Shown: one piece after another, positions 7,599-14,708 of the stretch | Position numbering within the stretch: position 1 is the first letter of the stretch | How the letters are laid out: the number at the start of each line of letters is the position of its first letter | From: Burkholderia sp. | GTDB lineage: Bacteria; Pseudomonadota; Gammaproteobacteria; Burkholderiales; Burkholderiaceae | DNA: 22,460 nt | NCBI RefSeq assembly: GCF_018375725.1 | Contig: NZ_JAHACR010000035.1 | Location: forward strand, 1 to 22,460 | Reading direction: 5' to 3' | Notes under the pieces: generated by a model | The model's input: only the letters and a program-made list of their open reading frames with translations | Told to the model about the DNA's origin: nothing | Database searches by the model: none | Program-made: the position numbers and the translations under genes

Positions 7599-7994
7599 TT
7601 ATTCAGCTTCTTGGACGTTTTCCGCTTCGACCGGTTCCGGACGATCCAGCAGTTCGACCAGTGCCATCGGTGCGTTGTCGCCGACGCGGAAGCCGAACTT
7701 CAGGATGCGCAGGTAGCCGCCCGGACGGTTCGCGAAGCGCGGACCGAGCACGTCGAACAGCTTCGCGACGGAATCGCGATCGCGCAGGCGGTTGAACGCC
7801 AGACGGCGGTTCGCCAGCGACGGCTTCTTGCCGAGCGTGATCAGCGGCTCGACGACCTTACGGAGTTCCTTCGCCTTCGGCAGCGTCGTCTTGATGACTT
7901 CGTGCTCGATCAGCGAGTTGGACATGTTGCGGAGCATAGCCAGACGGTGGCTGCTCGTGCGGTTCAGTTTCCGCAGACCATGACGATGGCGCAT
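7599..7994 (-). CDS. rplQ: 50S ribosomal protein L17
   Basis: L17 binds 23S rRNA near the exit tunnel of the large subunit. The 131-residue protein begins with the family signature MRHRHGLRKLNRTSSHR and continues with AMLRNM and TTLPKAKELR. The last 20 residues form the acidic tail (EPVEAENVQEAE) of the betaproteobacterial form. ATG 7994 has AAGGAA about 7 bases upstream. It is the last gene of the alpha operon. It is separated from rpoA by 137 bases that contain a terminator-like hairpin, unlike the tight spacing elsewhere in the cluster. Confidence 0.98.
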   Translation of the reverse strand: MRHRHGLRKLNRTSSHRLAMLRNMSNSLIEHEVIKTTLPKAKELRKVVEPLITLGKKPSLANRRLAFNRLRDRDSVAKLFDVLGPRFANRPGGYLRILKFGFRVGDNAPMALVELLDRPEPVEAENVQEAE

Positions 7995-8065
7995 TTCAGT
8001 TTCCTTGATTCAAAGTTTTGGTCCAGCTCTTCTATCGCACCCGACGGGTGCACGGGCCGGTAACA

Positions 8066-8108
8066 GAAAAAAGCAAGATGCGGATTCTAGAAGAAAATCC
8101 GCATCTTG
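8066..8108 (-). terminator. Terminator-like hairpin between rpoA and rplQ
   Basis: A perfect 13-base-pair stem (CAAGATGCGGATT at 8074-8086 with AATCCGCATCTTG at 8096-8108) encloses a 9-base loop. On the minus strand it is followed by CTTTTTT (8066-8072). It stands 23 bases after the rpoA stop and 70 bases before rplQ. By form it is a complete intrinsic terminator inside an operon, so it probably reduces rplQ transcription or protects the rpoA 3' end. Confidence 0.8.
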
Positions 8109-8131
8109 ACCAGTTACAGCAGCAACCGGGC

Positions 8132-9109
8132 TTACTTGTCGAGACCAGCCGGCGGCCAGTTTTCGAGCTTCATGCCCAGCGTGAGACCACGCGAAGCGAG
8201 CACTTCCTTGATCTCGTTGAGCGACTTGCGACCGAGGTTCGGCGTCTTCAGCAGCTCGTTTTCCGTGCGCTGGATCAGGTCGCCGATGTAGTAGATGTTC
8301 TCGGCCTTCAGGCAGTTCGCCGAACGAACCGTCAGTTCGAGATCATCGACCGGACGCAGCAGGATCGGATCGATCTGCGGTGCGCGCGACGGTGCTTCTG
8401 CGGCCGTTTCCGTGCCTTCCAGCGCCGCGAACACCGACAGCTGGTCGACCAGGATGCGTGCCGATTGACGGATCGCTTCTTCCGGGGTGATCACGCCGCT
8501 CGTTTCGATGTTCATCACGAGCTTGTCGAGGTCGGTACGCTGCTCGACACGTGCGCTTTCGACCGCGTAGCTCACGCGGCGAACCGGCGAGAACGATGCG
8601 TCGAGCACGATGCGGCCGATGATCTTGGCCGTATCTTCGCCGTAACGGCGAACGTTGCCCGGCACGTAGCCGCGGCCCTTCTCGACCTTGATCTGCACGT
8701 CGAGCTTGCCGCCCTTCGACAGATGCGCGATCACGTGATCCGGGTTGATGACTTCGCAATCGTGAGCCAGCTCGATATCGCCGGCCGTAACGACGCCTTC
8801 GCCTTCCTTGCGCAGGGTCACCGTCACTTCGTCGCGGTTGTGCAGCTTGAACACCACGCCCTTCAGGTTCAGCAGCAGGTTGACGACGTCCTCTTGCACA
8901 CCGTCGAGCGTCGAATACTCGTGCACGACGCCTGCGATCGTCACTTCGGTCGGCGCGTAGCCCATCATCGACGACAGCAGGACGCGGCGGAGCGCGTTGC
9001 CCAAGGTGTGGCCGTAACCGCGTTCAAACGGCTCCATGACCACCTTCGCGTGGTTCTCGCCCAGCGATTCCACGGCGATGATCTTGGGTTTCAACAAACT
9101 GGTTTGCAT
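8132..9109 (-). CDS. rpoA: RNA polymerase alpha subunit
   Basis: The alpha dimer scaffolds assembly of core RNA polymerase, and its C-terminal domain contacts UP elements and activators. The 325-residue protein has the N-terminal dimerisation region with YGHTLGNALRRVLLSS at about 32-47. A linker rich in Ala and Pro lies around 233-245. The C-terminal domain from about 255 includes TVRSANCLKAENI, whose Arg262 corresponds to the DNA-contacting Arg265 of E. coli, and NLGRKSLNEIKE. ATG 9109 has AAAGGAAA about 6 bases upstream. Hairpins flank it on both sides, setting it apart from rpsD and rplQ. Confidence 0.99.
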   Translation of the reverse strand: MQTSLLKPKIIAVESLGENHAKVVMEPFERGYGHTLGNALRRVLLSSMMGYAPTEVTIAGVVHEYSTLDGVQEDVVNLLLNLKGVVFKLHNRDEVTVTLRKEGEGVVTAGDIELAHDCEVINPDHVIAHLSKGGKLDVQIKVEKGRGYVPGNVRRYGEDTAKIIGRIVLDASFSPVRRVSYAVESARVEQRTDLDKLVMNIETSGVITPEEAIRQSARILVDQLSVFAALEGTETAAEAPSRAPQIDPILLRPVDDLELTVRSANCLKAENIYYIGDLIQRTENELLKTPNLGRKSLNEIKEVLASRGLTLGMKLENWPPAGLDK

Positions 9110-9180
9110 AGGTTTTCCTTTTCAATACCCTCGGCTCGTTACACCGATAAGGCTGACCGGCAACACCCTGAAAATAAACA

Positions 9181-9222
9181 GCCGAGGCTACCCCTTGCGA
9201 GAAGCAATCGGGGTGCCTCGGC
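9181..9222 (-). terminator. Strong hairpin between rpsD and rpoA
   Basis: The arms GCCGAGGC (9181-9188) and GCCTCGGC (9215-9222) are continued inward by ACCCC/GGGGT and TTGC/GCAA, making a stem of about 17 base pairs with small bulges. On the minus strand it is followed by TGTTTATTTTC, a broken T tract, so termination is probably partial. It starts 12 bases after the rpsD stop. It could equally be a processing or 3'-end protection element. Confidence 0.6.
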
Positions 9223-9233
9223 CGTCAATCGGA

Positions 9234-9857
9234 TTAACGCGAGTACAATTCGACGATCAGGCTTTCGTTGATGTCGCCAGCGATGTCAGCGCGCTCCGGC
9301 ACTTGCTTGAACGTGCCTTCGAACTTCTTCGCATCGACAGCAACCCAGCTCGGCATGCCGCCTTGCTCGGCCAGCGACAGCGCTTCGACGATACGCGCTT
9401 GCTTCTTCGCCTTTTCGCGGATCGCGACGATATCACCCGCCTTCACTTGCAGCGACGGGATGTTCGACACGACGCCGTTCACCGTGATCGACTTGTGGCT
9501 CACCAGCTGACGCGCTTCAGCGCGGGTCGAGCCGAAGCCCATGCGGTACACGACGTTGTCGAGGCGCGACTCGAGCAGTTGCAGCAGGTTTTCACCCGTG
9601 TTGCCCTTGCGGCGGTCGGCTTCGGCGAAGTAGCGGCGGAACTGACGCTCCAGCACGCCGTAGATACGCTTGACCTTCTGCTTCTCACGCAGCTGCGTAC
9701 CGTAGTCGGACGTACGTGCGCCCGAGGTACGGCCGTGCTGGCCCGGCTTGCTGTCGAGCTTGCACTTGTCGGCGAGCGAGCGACGCGCGCTCTTCAGGAA
9801 GAGGTCGGTGCCTTCACGGCGGGACAGCTTGGCTTTAGGGCCGATATAACGTGCCAC
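9234..9857 (-). CDS. rpsD: 30S ribosomal protein S4
   Basis: S4 is a primary 16S rRNA binder that nucleates the small-subunit body, and in several bacteria it represses its own operon. The 207-residue protein begins ARYIGPKAKLSRREG and has the S4 RNA-binding domain at about 97-150 (SRLDNVVYRMGFGSTRAE). Only one cysteine is present in the N-terminal domain, so it is the zinc-free form. The start is GTG at 9857, with AAAGGA 7 bases upstream; an in-frame TTG 18 bases earlier is not needed. Unusually for this cluster, 140 bases separate it from rpsK, holding a terminator and a structured leader. Confidence 0.98.
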   Translation of the reverse strand: MARYIGPKAKLSRREGTDLFLKSARRSLADKCKLDSKPGQHGRTSGARTSDYGTQLREKQKVKRIYGVLERQFRRYFAEADRRKGNTGENLLQLLESRLDNVVYRMGFGSTRAEARQLVSHKSITVNGVVSNIPSLQVKAGDIVAIREKAKKQARIVEALSLAEQGGMPSWVAVDAKKFEGTFKQVPERADIAGDINESLIVELYSR

Positions 9858-9942
9858 TTTGCATTCCTTTATCAATCAGTCACGCGGACATGGATCCGCG
9901 CTAGTTCGCGCCCTTTGGGCCGAACGGTGGGCTTAATCAATC
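9858..9942 (-). promoter_or_regulatory. rpsD: Structured leader of rpsD
   Basis: Between the terminator after rpsK and the rpsD start, the minus strand carries two hairpin-forming segments. These are CGCGGA/TCCGCG around a 6-base loop (9883-9900) and GCCC/GGGC near 9911-9920. This places secondary structure about 25-65 bases before the rpsD ribosome binding site. S4 is a known translational repressor acting on leader RNA in other bacteria, so an autoregulatory site is plausible. No pseudoknot matching the E. coli alpha-operon target was recognised. Confidence 0.35.
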
Positions 9943-9987
9943 AAAAAAGCGCAGCCCGTCGACGCAGTGCGACGACAGGCTTTGCGC
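9943..9987 (-). terminator. Intrinsic terminator between rpsK and rpsD
   Basis: On the minus strand GCGCA..GCC.GTCG (right side, ending 9987) pairs with CGAC.GGC.TGCGC (from 9949) around a loop of about 11 bases and is followed directly by six Ts (9943-9948). It starts 10 bases after the rpsK stop. It has every sign of a real terminator although the cluster continues beyond it. Confidence 0.8.
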
Positions 9988-9997
9988 CAGCGCATCG

Positions 9998-10399
9998 TTA
10001 GATGCGGCGACGCTTCGGCGGACGGCAGCCGTTATGCGGAACCGGCGTCACATCCGAAATTGCGGTGATCTTGATGCCGAGGCCGTGCAGTGCGCGCACT
10101 GCCGACTCGCGGCCCGGGCCAGGGCCCTTGATCCGCACTTCCAGATTCTTCACGCCATATTCCATCGCCACGCGACCGGCCGACTCAGCAGCAACCTGAG
10201 CAGCGAACGGCGTCGACTTGCGCGAGCCCTTGAAGCCCTGGCCGCCCGACGTCGCCCATGCCAGCGCATTGCCTTGGCGATCGGTGATCGTGATGATCGT
10301 GTTGTTGAACGACGCGTGAACGTGAACCACGCCTTCAGCGACGTTCTTCTTAACCTTCTTGCGAACGCGTTGCGCCGCGGTGTTCGAAGCCTTAGCCAT
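9998..10399 (-). CDS. rpsK: 30S ribosomal protein S11
   Basis: S11 sits on the platform of the small subunit near the mRNA exit (Shine-Dalgarno) region. The 133-residue protein shows the family blocks GVVHVHASFNNTIITITDRQ, ALAWATSGGQGFKGSRKSTP and the C-terminus VTPVPHNGCRPPKRRRI. ATG 10399 has CAGGAAA about 7 bases upstream. It follows rpsM by 28 bases. The next gene, rpsD, is separated by a terminator-like hairpin, so rpsK may be the last gene of an upstream transcript class. Confidence 0.99.
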   Translation of the reverse strand: MAKASNTAAQRVRKKVKKNVAEGVVHVHASFNNTIITITDRQGNALAWATSGGQGFKGSRKSTPFAAQVAAESAGRVAMEYGVKNLEVRIKGPGPGRESAVRALHGLGIKITAISDVTPVPHNGCRPPKRRRI

Positions 10400-10427
10400 T
10401 ACGTTTTCCTGTAACTGTCAGTTCCGC

Positions 10428-10793
10428 TTACTTCTTCAGCGCTTGCGCTGCACGACGCGGACCCTTGCGAGTACGTGCGTTCGTACGCGTACGCTGACCG
10501 CGCATCGGCAGGCCCTTGCGATGACGAACGCCGCGGTAGCAACCGAGATCCATCAGGCGCTTGATGTTCATCGTCACTTCACGGCGCAGATCGCCTTCGA
10601 CGACAAACTTGCCCACTTCTTCACGCAGCTTTTCGAGATCTGCGTCGGTCAGGTCCTTGACCTTCTTCGAGAATTCCACGCCAGCAGCCGCGCAGATCTC
10701 GCGCGAGCGGGTGCGGCCAACACCGAAGATTGCCGTCAGGCCGATCTCGGTATGCTGGTGATTCGGGATGTTAACCCCTGCGATACGAGCCAT
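10428..10793 (-). CDS. rpsM: 30S ribosomal protein S13
   Basis: S13 is in the head of the small subunit and contacts the P-site tRNA and 50S bridge elements. The 121-residue protein begins MARIAGVNIPNHQHTEIGLT. It contains the conserved RGVRHRKGLPMRGQRTRTNA segment and a basic C-terminus (KGPRRAAQALKK). ATG 10793 has GAGGAA about 6 bases upstream. It starts 38 bases after rpmJ. In E. coli rpsM is the first gene of the alpha operon and carries the S4 target; no separate promoter or comparable pseudoknot is evident here. Confidence 0.99.
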   Translation of the reverse strand: MARIAGVNIPNHQHTEIGLTAIFGVGRTRSREICAAAGVEFSKKVKDLTDADLEKLREEVGKFVVEGDLRREVTMNIKRLMDLGCYRGVRHRKGLPMRGQRTRTNARTRKGPRRAAQALKK

Positions 10794-10831
10794 TGTTTTT
10801 CCTCAAACAAAAAGCGCAAACAAACGCGCGG

Positions 10832-10948
10832 TCAGCCTTGACGCTGCTTATGGCGCGGATCCGAGCTGCAGATCACGCGAACCACGCCTTTGCGCTTGAT
10901 GATCTTGCAATTGCGGCAAATGCGCTTAACCGATGCCATCACTTTCAT
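10832..10948 (-). CDS. rpmJ: 50S ribosomal protein L36 (zinc-ribbon form)
   Basis: This is a very short gene of 38 codons, translating as [20 protein letters not shown] and ending DPRHKQRQG. Cys11, Cys14, Cys27 and His33 form the CCCH zinc site of the zinc-binding L36 type. L36 is a small late-assembling protein of the large subunit. ATG 10948 has AAGGGTAA upstream. It lies between infA and rpsM as in many bacteria. The zinc-ligand version implies that a zinc-independent paralog, if any, would be elsewhere in the genome. Confidence 0.97.
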
Positions 10949-10968
10949 GATATTACCCTTTTTTCAAA

Positions 10969-11187
10969 TCACTTCGCCCGGAACACGATCCGCGCACGAG
11001 ACAGATCGTAAGGCGTCAATTCAACCGTCACCTTGTCGCCAGGGAGGATACGGATGTAGTGCATCCGCATCTTTCCGGAGATATGCCCCAACACGACATG
11101 GCCGTTTTCCAGCTTCACGCGGAAGGTCGCATTCGGGAGGTTCTCGATCACCTCGCCCTGCATCTGGATTACATCGTCCTTGGCCAT
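10969..11187 (-). CDS. infA: Translation initiation factor IF-1
   Basis: IF-1 binds the A site of the 30S subunit during initiation. The 72-residue protein is a single OB fold (S1-like) with the family blocks IQMQGEVIENLPNATFRVKL, GHISGKMRMHYIRILPGD and VELTPYDLSRARI. ATG 11187 has AAAGGAC directly upstream, and that ribosome binding site lies against the secY stop codon 9 bases away, suggesting translational coupling. The placement between secY and rpmJ differs from E. coli, where infA is elsewhere, but is common in betaproteobacteria. Confidence 0.99.
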   Translation of the reverse strand: MAKDDVIQMQGEVIENLPNATFRVKLENGHVVLGHISGKMRMHYIRILPGDKVTVELTPYDLSRARIVFRAK

Positions 11188-11196
11188 AAGTCCTTT

Positions 11197-12543
11197 TTAA
11201 CGCATTGGGATGTTGCCGCCCTTGAAGTTAGCCTTCTTGAGCAGCGACTCATACTGTTGCGACATAACGTACGACTGCACCTGCGCCATGAAGTCCATCG
11301 TGACGACGACAATGATCAGCAGCGACGTTCCACCAAAATAAAACGGCACATTCCAGCGCAGCACCAGGAATTCCGGCAGCAGACACACGAACACGATGTA
11401 GATCGCACCGGCCAGCGTCAGACGCGTGAGGATGCGGTCGATATATCGTGCGGTCTGCTCGCCCGGACGGATGCCCGGCACGAAGGCCCCGCTCTTCTTC
11501 AGGTTGTCCGCGGTTTCCCTGCTATTGAACACCAGTGCGGTGTAGAAGAAGCAGAAAAACACGATTGCCAGCGTGTACAGCAGCACGTAGACCGGCTGAC
11601 CCGGCTTCAGCGCTTCCGCCACGTTATGCAGCGTGTCGGAGAACCAGCCCTTGCGTTCGCCCGAGCTGAACCAGCTCAGGATCGTTGCCGGGAACAGAAT
11701 GATCGACGATGCGAAGATCGGCGGAATCACACCCGACATGTTCAGCTTCAGCGGCAAGTGAGACGACTGCCCACCGTAGATCTTGTTGCCGACCTGGCGC
11801 TTTGCGTAGTTCACGAGGATCTTGCGCTGACCGCGTTCGATGAACACGACCAGGTAAGTCACCGCGGCAATCAGAACGACGATGATGATCGCCGAAATGA
11901 TGCTCATCGAACCCGTACGCACCAACTCGAACAACCCACCGACGGCATTCGGGAACCCTGCTGCGATCCCGCCGAAGATGATGATCGAGATACCGTTGCC
12001 CAGACCTCGCTCGGTGATCTGCTCACCCAGCCACATCAGGAACATCGTACCGGTGACCAGCGTCACGACCGTTGTCAGACGGAACAGCATGCCGGGATCG
12101 GTGACGAGGCCCGGCTGGTTTTCCAGCGCGGCCGCGATACCGAACGCCTGGAAGGTCGCGAGCACCACGGTGAAATACCGCGTGTACTGCGTGATCTTCC
12201 GTTGACCTGCCTGCCCTTCCTTCTTCAACGCCTCCAACTGCGGCGATACGATCGCCAGCAGCTGCATGATGATCGACGCCGAAATGTACGGCATGATCCC
12301 CAATGCGAAGATCGTGAAGCGGGAAAGCGCGCCACCCGAGAACATGTTGAACATGCCCAGGATGCCGCCCGCCTGGCTCTGGAACAGCTTCGCCAGTTGA
12401 TCCGGATCGATGCCCGGCACCGGGATATGCGCGCCGATGCGATAGACGATCAGCGCCAGCAGCAAGAACATTGCACGCCGGCGCAGATCGCCGAACTTCG
12501 CCGTGCTTCGACCGGGTTTTGCAAGACTCGGGCTGTTAGCCAA
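11197..12543 (-). CDS. secY: Preprotein translocase subunit SecY
   Basis: SecY is the channel subunit of the SecYEG translocon in the inner membrane. The 448-residue protein has ten hydrophobic segments. It includes the family motifs LGIMPYISASIIMQLL in segment 2, FIERGQRKILVNYAKRQVG in the second large cytoplasmic loop, and SGAFVPGIRPGEQTARYID before segment 9. The start is TTG at 12543 (reading ANSPSLAKPGRS after the initiator), with GGAGA about 7 bases before it. Another TTG 18 bases upstream has no ribosome binding site. rplO precedes it by 44 bases and infA follows 9 bases on. The TTG start may limit synthesis relative to ribosomal neighbours. Confidence 0.98.
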   Translation of the reverse strand: MANSPSLAKPGRSTAKFGDLRRRAMFLLLALIVYRIGAHIPVPGIDPDQLAKLFQSQAGGILGMFNMFSGGALSRFTIFALGIMPYISASIIMQLLAIVSPQLEALKKEGQAGQRKITQYTRYFTVVLATFQAFGIAAALENQPGLVTDPGMLFRLTTVVTLVTGTMFLMWLGEQITERGLGNGISIIIFGGIAAGFPNAVGGLFELVRTGSMSIISAIIIVVLIAAVTYLVVFIERGQRKILVNYAKRQVGNKIYGGQSSHLPLKLNMSGVIPPIFASSIILFPATILSWFSSGERKGWFSDTLHNVAEALKPGQPVYVLLYTLAIVFFCFFYTALVFNSRETADNLKKSGAFVPGIRPGEQTARYIDRILTRLTLAGAIYIVFVCLLPEFLVLRWNVPFYFGGTSLLIIVVVTMDFMAQVQSYVMSQQYESLLKKANFKGGNIPMR

Positions 12544-12587
12544 GTACTTTCTCCGATGCAAATGCTAGTGACGTCGCTAAATGCGTG

Positions 12588-13022
12588 TCACTCGGCAAAC
12601 GAACCGCCAGCCGCTTCGATCGCAGCACGCGCACCCTTGGTGGCGCCGAGACCCTTCACGACGATTTTGCGCTTCAGTTCGCCCGTCGCGATGATCTTTG
12701 CGCTCTTCGTCAGCTCGCCGACCAGGCCGGCTTGCTTCAGTGCGAGCAGATCGATTTCGTCGACCGGCAGCTTTTCGAGGTCGCCCAGGCGCACTTCACC
12801 GACGAATTCCTTCGTCAGCGACGTGAAGCCGCGCTTCGGCAGACGACGCTGCAGCGGCATCTGACCGCCTTCGAAGCCGACCTTGTGGAAGCCGCCCGAA
12901 CGCGATTTCTGACCCTTGTGACCACGGCCGGCCGTCTTACCGAGGCCGGAACCGATGCCGCGGCCCACGCGACGCTTAGCGTGCTTGGCGCCTGCAGCCG
13001 GCTTCAGGTTATTCAATTCCAT
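12588..13022 (-). CDS. rplO: 50S ribosomal protein L15
   Basis: L15 is an assembly protein of the large subunit with a long glycine- and lysine-rich N-terminal extension. The 144-residue protein starts MELNNLKPAAGAKHAKRRVG and contains GKTAGRGHKGQKSRSGG. The C-terminal half has the L15/L18e fold (DLLALKQAGLV, KIIATGEL). The frame is open 16 codons further, but ATG 13022 is preceded by AAGGAG at proper spacing and gives the family length. The rpmD stop is 28 bases upstream. Confidence 0.99.
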   Translation of the reverse strand: MELNNLKPAAGAKHAKRRVGRGIGSGLGKTAGRGHKGQKSRSGGFHKVGFEGGQMPLQRRLPKRGFTSLTKEFVGEVRLGDLEKLPVDEIDLLALKQAGLVGELTKSAKIIATGELKRKIVVKGLGATKGARAAIEAAGGSFAE

Positions 13023-13050
13023 ATCAACTCCTTGATCCGTAGTCGGCCGC

Positions 13051-13233
13051 TTAACCGATGACCTTAACAAGGTACGAGACCTTGTTGATCATGCCGCGCA
13101 CCGCCGGCGTATCCTGAAGCTCGCTGACCGAATTGAGGCGACGCAGACCCAGACCGCGCACGGTGGCGCGGTGCGATTCGCGGGTCCCAATCAGGCTCTT
13201 GACGAGCTGAACCTTGACAGTTTTTTCAGACAT
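13051..13233 (-). CDS. rpmD: 50S ribosomal protein L30
   Basis: L30 is a small large-subunit protein of ferredoxin-like fold. The 60-residue product [20 protein letters not shown] contains the family pattern [15 protein letters not shown] and ends [12 protein letters not shown] 13233 is preferred over a GTG three codons upstream because AGGTGG lies about 6 bases before the ATG and would be inside a longer product. It lies 15 bases after rpsE. Confidence 0.98.
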
Positions 13234-13248
13234 GGTGACCACCTGGGC

Positions 13249-13767
13249 TTAGCCCAAAATTTCTTCGACGGACTTGCCGCGCTTCGCCGCGATGTCGGCC
13301 GGGGTCGACTGCTTGCGCAGGCCGTCCAGCGTTGCACGCACGAGGTTGTACGGGTTCGTCGAACCGTGGCTCTTCGCCACGACGTTCTGAACGCCCATCA
13401 CGTCGAACACTGCGCGCATCGGGCCGCCGGCGATCACACCGGTACCGTCCTTCGCCGGAGCGAGGAGGACTTCGGATGCGCCGTGCTTGCCGTGCACTTC
13501 GTGTTGCAGCGTGCCGTTCTTAAGCGGCACCTTGAACATGTTGCGGCGAGCTTGCTCCATTGCCTTCTGGACGGCAACCGGCACTTCCTTCGCCTTGCCC
13601 TTGCCCATACCGATGCGGCCATCACCATCGCCAACCACGGTCAGTGCGGCGAAGCCGAGAATACGGCCACCCTTCACGACCTTGGTCACGCGATTGACCG
13701 AAATCATCTTTTCACGAAGGCCGTCGTCGCGTTCGTCAGCCTGAACTTTCGCTTGCATCTTTGCCAT
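13249..13767 (-). CDS. rpsE: 30S ribosomal protein S5
   Basis: S5 acts in the small-subunit body at the mRNA entry and decoding accuracy site; mutations here are known to confer spectinomycin resistance. The 172-residue protein has the S5 double-stranded-RNA-binding domain (VNRVTKVVKGGRILGFAALT, DGRIGMGKGKAKEVP). It is followed by the C-terminal domain (AGGPMRAVFDVMGVQN, KSHGSTNPYN). ATG 13767 has AAGGAAGGA upstream. It is spaced 14 bases from rplR. Confidence 0.99.
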   Translation of the reverse strand: MAKMQAKVQADERDDGLREKMISVNRVTKVVKGGRILGFAALTVVGDGDGRIGMGKGKAKEVPVAVQKAMEQARRNMFKVPLKNGTLQHEVHGKHGASEVLLAPAKDGTGVIAGGPMRAVFDVMGVQNVVAKSHGSTNPYNLVRATLDGLRKQSTPADIAAKRGKSVEEILG

Positions 13768-13781
13768 GACGAATTCCTTCC

Positions 13782-14147
13782 TTAGAACTTGAGCCCAGCT
13801 TCACGAGCTGCCTCAGCCAGCGCTTTCACGCGGCCGTGGTAGCGGAAGCCCGAGCGGTCGAAGGCGACGGATTCGATGCCGGCGGCCTTAGCCTTCTCGG
13901 CAATGCGCTTGCCGATCAGCGTAGCGGCGGCAACGTTGCCACCCTTGCCCGACTTGTCGGCGAGCTCTGCGCGCACTTCAGCTTCGAGCGTCGACGCGCT
14001 TGCGAGCACCTTGGTGCCGCACGGCGAGAACACTTGAGCGTAGATGTGCGTGTTCGTGCGATGCACGGCGAGACGCGCGACCTGCAGCTCAGCGATCTTG
14101 ATACGCGTCTGGCGAGCGCGGCGCAGGCGAGATTGAGTCTTATCCAT
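13782..14147 (-). CDS. rplR: 50S ribosomal protein L18
   Basis: L18 binds 5S rRNA with L5 and L25 in the central protuberance. The 121-residue protein shows a basic N-terminus (MDKTQSRLRRARQTRIKIAE) and the family blocks RLAVHRTNTHIYAQVF, LIGKRIAEKAKAAGIE and VAFDRSGFRYHGRVKALAEA. ATG 14147 has AAGGGTG about 7 bases upstream. rplF ends 12 bases before it. Confidence 0.99.
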   Translation of the reverse strand: MDKTQSRLRRARQTRIKIAELQVARLAVHRTNTHIYAQVFSPCGTKVLASASTLEAEVRAELADKSGKGGNVAAATLIGKRIAEKAKAAGIESVAFDRSGFRYHGRVKALAEAAREAGLKF

Positions 14148-14159
14148 GATTGCGCACCC

Positions 14160-14690
14160 TTACTTCTTCTTCGTTTCTTTGAGGATCACAACCTCGTCGG
14201 CATAGCGCACGCCCTTGCCCTTGTAGGGCTCCGGCGGACGGTAGCCGCGGACTTCCGCAGCCACTTGGCCGACTTTCTGCTTGTCGATCCCCTTGATCAC
14301 GATTTCGGTTTGCGTCGGGGTTTCAGCCTTGACGCCTTCCGGCATCTGGTGCACCACCGGGTGCGAGAAACCCAGCGACAGGTTCAGCTTGTCGCCTTGC
14401 GCTTGCGCACGATAACCGACGCCAACCAGCGTCAGCTTGCGCTCGAAACCCTTGGTCACGCCGTGCACCATGTTCGCGATGATCGCGCGCATCGTGCCCG
14501 ACATTGCGTTTGCTTCGCGGCTCTCGTCGACCGGCGCCAGATTCAGCGTGCCGTCGTTGTTCGCCACGTTCACGAGCGGGTTGACCGCTTGCGTGATCGT
14601 GCCCAGCGGGCCCTTGACGATGATTTCACCGTCGACGACCTTGAATTCCGCGCCTTGCAGCGCGATCGGGCTCTTACCTACTCGAGACAT
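14160..14690 (-). CDS. rplF: 50S ribosomal protein L6
   Basis: L6 lies near the factor-binding site and sarcin-ricin loop. The 176-residue protein has the two homologous L6 domains, beginning MSRVGKSPIALQGAEFKVVD. The C-terminal signature PEPYKGKGVRYADEVVILK is present near the end. ATG 14690 has AAGGAGAG about 7 bases upstream. It lies 18 bases after rpsH. Confidence 0.99.
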   Translation of the reverse strand: MSRVGKSPIALQGAEFKVVDGEIIVKGPLGTITQAVNPLVNVANNDGTLNLAPVDESREANAMSGTMRAIIANMVHGVTKGFERKLTLVGVGYRAQAQGDKLNLSLGFSHPVVHQMPEGVKAETPTQTEIVIKGIDKQKVGQVAAEVRGYRPPEPYKGKGVRYADEVVILKETKKK

Positions 14691-14708
14691 GTTTCTCTCT
14701 CCTTTCGG

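Noticed and set aside
8018..9271. A 417-codon plus-strand frame across rpoA
   Set aside because: It is antisense to rpoA with no family features; long antisense frames are common here because of third-position GC.
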